Assembly (NCBI GenBank): GCA_048497495.1
Contig: JAFHCF010000061.1
Location: forward strand, 1 to 10,004
From: JAFHCF01 sp048497495
GTDB lineage: Bacteria > Pseudomonadota > Alphaproteobacteria > Rhizobiales > Ancalomicrobiaceae
Direction of reading: 5' to 3'
DNA: 10,004 bases
Part shown: positions 6,172 to 10,004 of the stretch, one piece after another
Layout: the number at the start of each line of letters is the position of its first letter
Position numbering within the stretch: the stretch's first letter is position 1
The notes under the pieces: model-generated
What the model was told of the DNA's origin: nothing
Database searches by the model: none
What the model saw: only the letters and a program-made list of their open reading frames with translations
Position numbers and translations under genes: made by a program

Positions 6172-7557
6172 ATGGCCCACGTCCTCCACGCGGAGAAGTC
6201 CGCCTCCGTCAATCCGCTGAAGTCGAGCCAGCCGCTCGGCGCCGCCTTCGCCTTTCTCGGCGTCGACGGCTGCGTGCCGCTGTTCCACGGCAGCCAGGGC
6301 TGCACCTCCTTCGCGCTCGTCCTGTTCGTGCGCCACTTCAAGGAGACGATCCCGCTCCAGACCACGGCGATGGACGAGGTCGCCACCATCATGGGCGGCG
6401 CCGATCACCTCGAGGAGGCGATCCTCAACCTGAAGACCCGCACCAAGCCGAAGCTGATCGGGGTGTGCACCACGGCGCTGGTGGAGACGCGCGGCGAGGA
6501 TTTCGCCGGCGATCTCGCCACCATCAAGGCGCGGCGAGCCGAGGCGCTGGCCGGCACCGAGGTGGTGCTCGCCAGCACCCCCGACTTCAACGGGTCGATC
6601 GAGGAGGGCTGGGGCAAGGCTGTGGTCTCGATGATCGAGGGCATCGTCGATCGCCGACCGAAGCGGCAGAATCCGCGCCGCGTCGCGGTGCTGCCGGGGT
6701 CGAACCTGACGGTCGCCGACATCGAGCAGATCCGCGAGACGATCGAGGCCTTCGGGCTGGAGCCGACGATCCTGCCCGACGTCTCGGGGTCGCTCGACGG
6801 CACGGTGCCGGGCCGGTGGATCCCGACCACCTATGGCGGCACCTCGGTCGAGGACATTCGCACGCTCGGCGAGGCGGTGCACTGCATCGCCATCGGCGAG
6901 GGCATGCGCGAGGCGGCGGAGAAGCTCGCCGAGGTCGCCGACGTGCCCTACACGCTGTTCGGCACGCTGACCGGGCTGAAGCCCGCCGACCGGTTCGTCA
7001 CGGCGCTCGCCGAACTCTCCGGCCGGCCGGTGCCGGCGAAGCTCAGGCGGCGGCGCTCGCAGCTCGCCGACGCGCTGCTCGACGGTCATTTCCACTTCGG
7101 CGGCAAGAAGGTGGCGATCGCCGCCGAGCCGGATCACCTCTACCAGTTGGCGACCTTCTTCTCGGGCATGGGGGCGGAGATCGCGGCGGCGGTGACCACC
7201 ACCGGCGGCTCGCCGATCCTGAGGAAGGTGCCGGCGGACGAGGTCAAGGTCGGCGATCTCGGCGACTTCGAGAGGCTCGCCGTCGGCGCCGATCTGCTCG
7301 TCACCCACAGCCACGGCCGCCAGGCCGCCGACCGCCTGGGGATCCCCCTGATGCGGGTCGGCTTTCCGATCTTCGACCGGCTCGGCGCCCAACACAGGGC
7401 GAGCGTCGGATACGAGGGCACGCGGGACCTGATCTTCGAGGTCTCCAACATCTTCCAGGCCAATCTCCACGAGCCCACGCCGGAAGGCCTCAACCCCTTC
7501 AGGACGAGAGAGAACGACCATGACAGCCGTACGCCGACTGAGCCTCGTGCCCACTGA
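6172..7557 (+). CDS. nifN: FeMo-cofactor biosynthesis scaffold protein NifN
   Basis: NifN is the NifK-like partner of NifE in the cofactor assembly scaffold; the product has 461 residues. The N-terminus has NPLKSSQPLGAAFAFLG, where NifK's first P-cluster cysteine is replaced by Ser19, then DGCVPLFHGSQGCTSF with Cys34 and Cys44 and GVCTTALVETRGED with Cys99. One of the HGSQGC-type cysteines is the known NifN ligand to the scaffold's [4Fe-4S] cluster. The C-terminal half has VGFPIFDRLGAQHRASVGYEGTRDL, mirroring the NifK FPIFDR region. ATG 6172 is preceded by an ideal AGGAGGA (6161-6167) that overlaps the nifE stop, so translation is probably coupled. The frame is open upstream but only through the nifE tail. 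The gene runs 38 nt into nifX, so its last dozen residues are probably non-conserved. Confidence 0.97.
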   Translation: MAHVLHAEKSASVNPLKSSQPLGAAFAFLGVDGCVPLFHGSQGCTSFALVLFVRHFKETIPLQTTAMDEVATIMGGADHLEEAILNLKTRTKPKLIGVCTTALVETRGEDFAGDLATIKARRAEALAGTEVVLASTPDFNGSIEEGWGKAVVSMIEGIVDRRPKRQNPRRVAVLPGSNLTVADIEQIRETIEAFGLEPTILPDVSGSLDGTVPGRWIPTTYGGTSVEDIRTLGEAVHCIAIGEGMREAAEKLAEVADVPYTLFGTLTGLKPADRFVTALAELSGRPVPAKLRRRRSQLADALLDGHFHFGGKKVAIAAEPDHLYQLATFFSGMGAEIAAAVTTTGGSPILRKVPADEVKVGDLGDFERLAVGADLLVTHSHGRQAADRLGIPLMRVGFPIFDRLGAQHRASVGYEGTRDLIFEVSNIFQANLHEPTPEGLNPFRTRENDHDSRTPTEPRAH

Positions 7558-8017
7558 CGGGGAAGACACCGCCGCGCCGGCGCGACCCGCGGGGGCCGTG
7601 CGCGTCGCCATCGCCACCACCGACATGAAGGGGCTCAACGCCCATTTCGGGTCGGCCAAACGCTTCGCCGTCTACGACGTGACCAAGGAGGGGTGGAGCT
7701 TCGTCGAAGCGCTCGCCTTCGACGACGTCACCGAGGAGTCGGGCGCCCACAAGACCGACGGCGACGATCGCATCACCCCGAAGGTCGAGGCGCTCGCCGG
7801 CTGTCACCTCCTGTTCTGCCTCGCCATCGGCGGCCCGTCGGCGGCCAAGGTGGTCTCCGCCAAGATCCATCCGATCAAGGTGGCCGGCCCCTCGTCGATG
7901 GACGAGGTGCTGGAGAAGACCCGCACCATGCTCAACGGCGCGCCGCCGCCGTGGCTGCGCAAAGTTCTCGCCGAGGCCGGGGTCTCCGAGCCCAAGCCTT
8001 CCTTCGCCGACGATTGA
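7520..8017 (+). CDS. nifX: Nitrogen fixation protein NifX (FeMo-co precursor carrier)
   Basis: This 165-residue protein carries the dinitrogenase iron-molybdenum cofactor-binding fold. The core starts with VRVAIATTDMKGLNAHFGSAKRFAVYDV (residues 27-54), where His42 lies in the conserved HFG turn. It continues with AGCHLLFCLAIGGPSAAKV (93-111) and ends with a WLRKVL helix. In characterised diazotrophs NifX binds NifB-co or a later precursor and exchanges it with NifEN. The first 25 residues are an Ala/Pro-rich leader, family-variable. ATG 7520 overlaps nifN by 38 nt, with a purine-rich AGGACGAGAGAGA just upstream (7501-7513); a later start inside the protein would lose the first beta strand. 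It is followed closely by its usual companion, the DUF269 gene. Confidence 0.95.
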   Translation: MTAVRRLSLVPTDGEDTAAPARPAGAVRVAIATTDMKGLNAHFGSAKRFAVYDVTKEGWSFVEALAFDDVTEESGAHKTDGDDRITPKVEALAGCHLLFCLAIGGPSAAKVVSAKIHPIKVAGPSSMDEVLEKTRTMLNGAPPPWLRKVLAEAGVSEPKPSFADD

Positions 8018-8027
8018 GGAGATCCCG

Positions 8028-8498
8028 ATGACCACGACGCTCGACACCTCCGCCGACGACAAGGCGCTGGCGACGCCCTTTCTCGCCACCCTGGTTCGCC
8101 TGATGCGGGCCGAGGACAGCTACGGGTCCTGGGAGAAGCGTTCCGACGCCAATCTTCTCGTGGACTTCATCCTCACCAAGGAACAGCGCCGGGAGATCCC
8201 GATCATCGGCGATCCCGACCCGGACGTGATGTGGCGGGTGGAGAAGTTCTATGCCGCGGTCGGCCTCTCGGTCGAAGCCAAGGCCGGCCACATCGCCTCG
8301 CCGATGATGAAGATCGGTCATGAGGGCTTCGGCCGGGTGATCCTGACCGTCGGCCGTCTGGTCGTTCTGTCGAAGTCGCTGCGCGACGTCCATCGCTGGG
8401 GCCACGACGATCTCGGCAAACTCGCCGAGGCCGGCACCAAGTGCGTCGACGAGGCCTGCGAGATGATCGCCAAATTTCCGGAAGTCGCCGACTACTGA
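8028..8498 (+). CDS. NifX-associated nitrogen fixation protein (DUF269)
   Basis: The 156-residue product belongs to the NifX-associated protein family (DUF269), encoded next to nifX in most proteobacterial and cyanobacterial nif clusters. Family features seen are FLATLVRLMRAEDSYGSWE (18-36), the ILTKEQRREIPIIGDPDPDVMWRV block (48-71), KAGHIASPMMKIGHEGFGRVIL (85-106) and the GRLVVLSKSLRDVHRWGHDDL segment (109-129). It appears to be a soluble cytoplasmic protein without cysteine clusters (only Cys139 and Cys144). Its biochemical role is unsettled; co-occurrence suggests help with FeMo-cofactor or precursor handling. ATG 8028 has GAGGAGAT at 8016-8023, overlapping the nifX stop, a sign of translational coupling. 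Confidence 0.93.
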   Translation: MTTTLDTSADDKALATPFLATLVRLMRAEDSYGSWEKRSDANLLVDFILTKEQRREIPIIGDPDPDVMWRVEKFYAAVGLSVEAKAGHIASPMMKIGHEGFGRVILTVGRLVVLSKSLRDVHRWGHDDLGKLAEAGTKCVDEACEMIAKFPEVADY

Positions 8499-8542
8499 AA
8501 TCCGGTCCGGGACGGCGCCACCCCCGCGCCGCCCCCACACCG

Positions 8543-8649
8543 GTGTCATCCCCGGCGAGGCCGTCGCCTCGGTGCCGTTCGCGGCGCGAGCGCGGTGGCG
8601 ACCGGTCTCGTGGGCCGATCGGGCGCCCGTCCTCGTCCGGGGATGACAC
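8543..8649. repeat. Palindromic intergenic element with 13-bp terminal inverted repeats
   Basis: This 107-bp element is bounded by the perfect inverted repeats GTGTCATCCCCGG (8543-8555) and CCGGGGATGACAC (8637-8649). The stem extends five more pairs (cgagg/cctcg) past a single bulge. Inside are nested pairs, GTCGCC (8563-8568) with GGCGAC (8597-8602), and a small stem GCCG-TTCG-CGGC (8574-8585). Sequences beginning TGTCATCCCCGG are typical of dispersed repeats in Rhizobiales genomes. It fills most of the gap between the DUF269 and CCE_0567 genes and encodes nothing. Confidence 0.8.
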
Positions 8650-8703
8650 AGCCTGCGTTCTAGAAGGATGCCGCCGTCGCGGCCCGCAATTCGGAGAGAC
8701 GCC

Positions 8704-8907
8704 ATGTCCGACGTCGAAACCCTCAAGGCCGAGATCAAGAAGCTCTCGTCGCGAGCGATCAACGCCAAGATGAACCTGCACGACCTCTCCGAGGAGCTGC
8801 CGGTCAATTGGACCACCATCATGGAGGTCGCCCGGGCGACCCACGAGGCCTACGCCGAACTCGACGCGGCGCGGGCGAAACTGAAGGCACTGGAGGCCGC
8901 GCAATGA
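8704..8907 (+). CDS. CCE_0567 family small metalloprotein (DUF683, Rop-like)
   Basis: The 67-residue protein has two predicted helices with heptad character: VETLKAEIKKLSSRAINAKMNLHDLSE, then a short turn at ELPVNW (26-31), then TTIMEVARATHEAYAELDAARAKLKAL. This matches the nif-linked CCE_0567/DUF683 family, known structurally as a helical hairpin, with no established mechanism. It is nearly always found between the nifX/DUF269 genes and fdxB, as here. The start at 8704 is chosen because it follows GGAGAGA (8693-8699) and fits family length; the frame is open upstream to 8668 without support. Its TGA overlaps the fdxB ATG (ATGA at 8904-8907), so the two are translationally coupled. Confidence 0.92.
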   Translation: MSDVETLKAEIKKLSSRAINAKMNLHDLSEELPVNWTTIMEVARATHEAYAELDAARAKLKALEAAQ

Positions 8908-9221
8908 CCGACCACACCACCCGCGACGGCTCCACCTGGATGCCGGAATACCTCGTCTCGATCAACGGCGAGACCTGCATCGGCTGCGGCCGCTGCTTCA
9001 AGGTCTGCTCGCGCGACGTCATGCATCTCTACGGCGTCGACGACGAGGGCGAGATCCTCGGCCAATGCGTCGAGGGCGAGGACGAGGACTTCGACGGCGA
9101 TCTCAACCGGATGATCATGGTGGTCGACAAGGCCGGCGGCTGCGTCGGCTGCGGCGCCTGCGCCCGGGTCTGCCCCAAGGGCTGCCAGAGCCACGTTCCG
9201 GCCGACAAGATCGCCGCGTGA
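8904..9221 (+). CDS. fdxB: Nif-specific ferredoxin III, 2[4Fe-4S]
   Basis: This 105-residue bacterial-type ferredoxin has two cluster motifs: Cys25-x2-Cys28-x2-Cys31-x3-Cys35 (CIGCGRCFKVC) and Cys80-x2-Cys83-x2-Cys86-x3-Cys90-Pro (CVGCGACARVCP). A long acidic insert lies between them (GEDEDFDGDLN, 58-68), a hallmark of the FdxB/ferredoxin III subfamily of nif clusters. It also has the family's WMPEYL N-terminus and an extra Cys94 in KGCQ. It is expected to be a low-potential electron carrier for nitrogenase or cofactor assembly; the exact partner is not shown by the sequence. ATG 8904 overlaps the previous gene's stop. The frame is open further upstream, but only through the overlapping gene. 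Confidence 0.95.
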   Translation: MTDHTTRDGSTWMPEYLVSINGETCIGCGRCFKVCSRDVMHLYGVDDEGEILGQCVEGEDEDFDGDLNRMIMVVDKAGGCVGCGACARVCPKGCQSHVPADKIAA

Positions 9222-9226
9222 TCGCT

Positions 9227-9257
9227 CGGCGGCGCCGCCGACCGGGGAGCGCCGCCG
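9227..9257 (+). other. Hairpin between fdxB and nifQ
   Basis: Perfect 9-bp arms CGGCGGCGC (9227-9235) and GCGCCGCCG (9249-9257) enclose a 13-nt loop, starting 5 nt after the fdxB stop. The first arm also belongs to a 14-bp perfect palindrome (9227-9240), so two folds compete. There is no T-run, so termination would be leaky at most. It may protect the 3' end of the upstream message or lower nifQ expression. The rest of the 96-nt gap shows only the nifQ ribosome binding site. Confidence 0.5.
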
Positions 9258-9317
9258 GACAGTCCCCCCACGACCGCGCCGGCTTTCGGCGACGGTCTTC
9301 CCGAGGGAGATCCCGAG

Positions 9318-9980
9318 ATGTTCGCGCTCCATCATGCGACCCTGATGGCCGCCCACCGTGCGACCGGCGACGCGGACGAGATCTTCGACGCCCACGTGCT
9401 GGCCTGTGTGCTCGCCTCGGCGCTGGAGACGGTGGCGGCCGGCGAGGGGACGATGATGTCGGAAGCCGGCCTCGACGCGGCGACGCTGCGCGCCGTGATC
9501 GATCATTGGTTTCCGCTCGCCGAGCGCGGCGGGTTCGGGCTCGACACGATCGAGGCACCGGCGCTCGAGATGGAAGAGGAAATGCTGCGGGATCTCTTGC
9601 TGTCGCATCGGGCGGGGCAGGGCGCTTCCGAATGCCACATCGGTTGCGAGGTGCCCCATCTCCCGACCGTCCTCGCCGCCGTCGTCGCCCGGCGCGCCAT
9701 GAGGCCCGATCATCTGTGGCAGGACCTCGGGCTGTTCGACCGCTCCGATCTCAACCGCCTGCTCTCCCGTCACTTCCCCACTTTGCACGCCGGCAACACC
9801 GCCAACATGCGCTGGAAGAAGTATTTCTATCGCAAGCTCTGCGAGGCCGAGGGCTTCTCGCTGTGCACCGCGCCGAGTTGCGCCCAATGCGCCGATTTCC
9901 GCGATTGCTTCGGGGCGGAGGACGGCGAGAGCCGGATGGCCAAGACGCGGCGCGAGATCGAGCGGTCCGTCGCTCCGTGA
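9318..9980 (+). CDS. nifQ: Molybdenum donor protein NifQ
   Basis: NifQ is an iron-sulfur molybdoprotein that delivers molybdenum to NifEN for FeMo-cofactor synthesis; this product has 220 residues. The family-defining C-terminal region is intact: NMRWKKYFYRKLCEAEGF (163-180) leading into Cys183-x4-Cys188-x2-Cys191-x5-Cys197 (CTAPSCAQCADFRDC), the cluster-binding motif. An upstream DLWQDLGL-like helix region (HLWQDLGLFDRSDLNRLLSRHFPTL) and an acidic EMEEEMLRDLLL stretch (84-95) are also typical. ATG 9318 follows GAGGGAGA (9303-9310) at good spacing. It is the last gene seen in the nifE operon; only 24 nt follow, without a visible terminator. Confidence 0.96.
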   Translation: MFALHHATLMAAHRATGDADEIFDAHVLACVLASALETVAAGEGTMMSEAGLDAATLRAVIDHWFPLAERGGFGLDTIEAPALEMEEEMLRDLLLSHRAGQGASECHIGCEVPHLPTVLAAVVARRAMRPDHLWQDLGLFDRSDLNRLLSRHFPTLHAGNTANMRWKKYFYRKLCEAEGFSLCTAPSCAQCADFRDCFGAEDGESRMAKTRREIERSVAP

Positions 9981-10004
9981 AGACCGAGGGAAACGACGCC
10001 CGCC

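Overview
This window is the core of a molybdenum nitrogenase (nif) gene cluster from a GC-rich diazotroph. Gene order, protein features and repeat types point to an alphaproteobacterium, most likely in the Rhizobiales/Hyphomicrobiales. The genus cannot be fixed from sequence alone. Every gene lies on the + strand and codon use is uniformly GC-rich, with almost no non-coding space inside the second operon.

Layout. Positions 1-185 are a very G-rich leader upstream of nifD; nifH would be expected just outside the window. Structural genes nifD (186-1688) and nifK (2036-3574) encode the alpha and beta subunits of the MoFe protein. They are separated by an unusually long 347-nt gap that holds two inverted copies of a palindromic GC-rich repeat. 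A strong intrinsic terminator (about 3600-3628) closes the nifDK unit. A non-nif gene for a DUF2336-type helical-repeat protein (3714-4406) sits between the two nif blocks. A well-formed sigma-54 promoter (4492-4507) then starts a second operon: nifE (4575-6161), nifN (6172-7557), nifX (7520-8017), a NifX-associated DUF269 gene (8028-8498), a small CCE_0567/DUF683 helical-hairpin gene (8704-8907), the nif-specific 2[4Fe-4S] ferredoxin gene fdxB (8904-9221) and nifQ (9318-9980).

How the genes work together. NifE/NifN form the scaffold on which the FeMo-cofactor precursor matures. NifX carries NifB-co or a later precursor, NifQ supplies molybdenum, and FdxB probably supplies electrons. The finished cofactor is inserted into NifD beside the NifK-bridged P-cluster. 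DUF269 and CCE_0567 proteins are common companions of nifX whose exact roles are unsettled.

Most notable observations. (1) NifK has Ala188 and Tyr99 where Azotobacter has Ser188 and Phe99, matching the alternative tyrosine-type P-cluster ligand arrangement. (2) A perfect NifA-type operator (TGT-N10-ACA) lies downstream rather than upstream of the nifE sigma-54 promoter. (3) A palindromic repeat has been captured in frame into the C-terminal tail of NifE. (4) Two inverted copies of the same repeat lie between nifD and nifK. (5) A DUF2336 gene lies between the nif operons. I see no wholly new system: the window is a recognisable nif cluster with local oddities.
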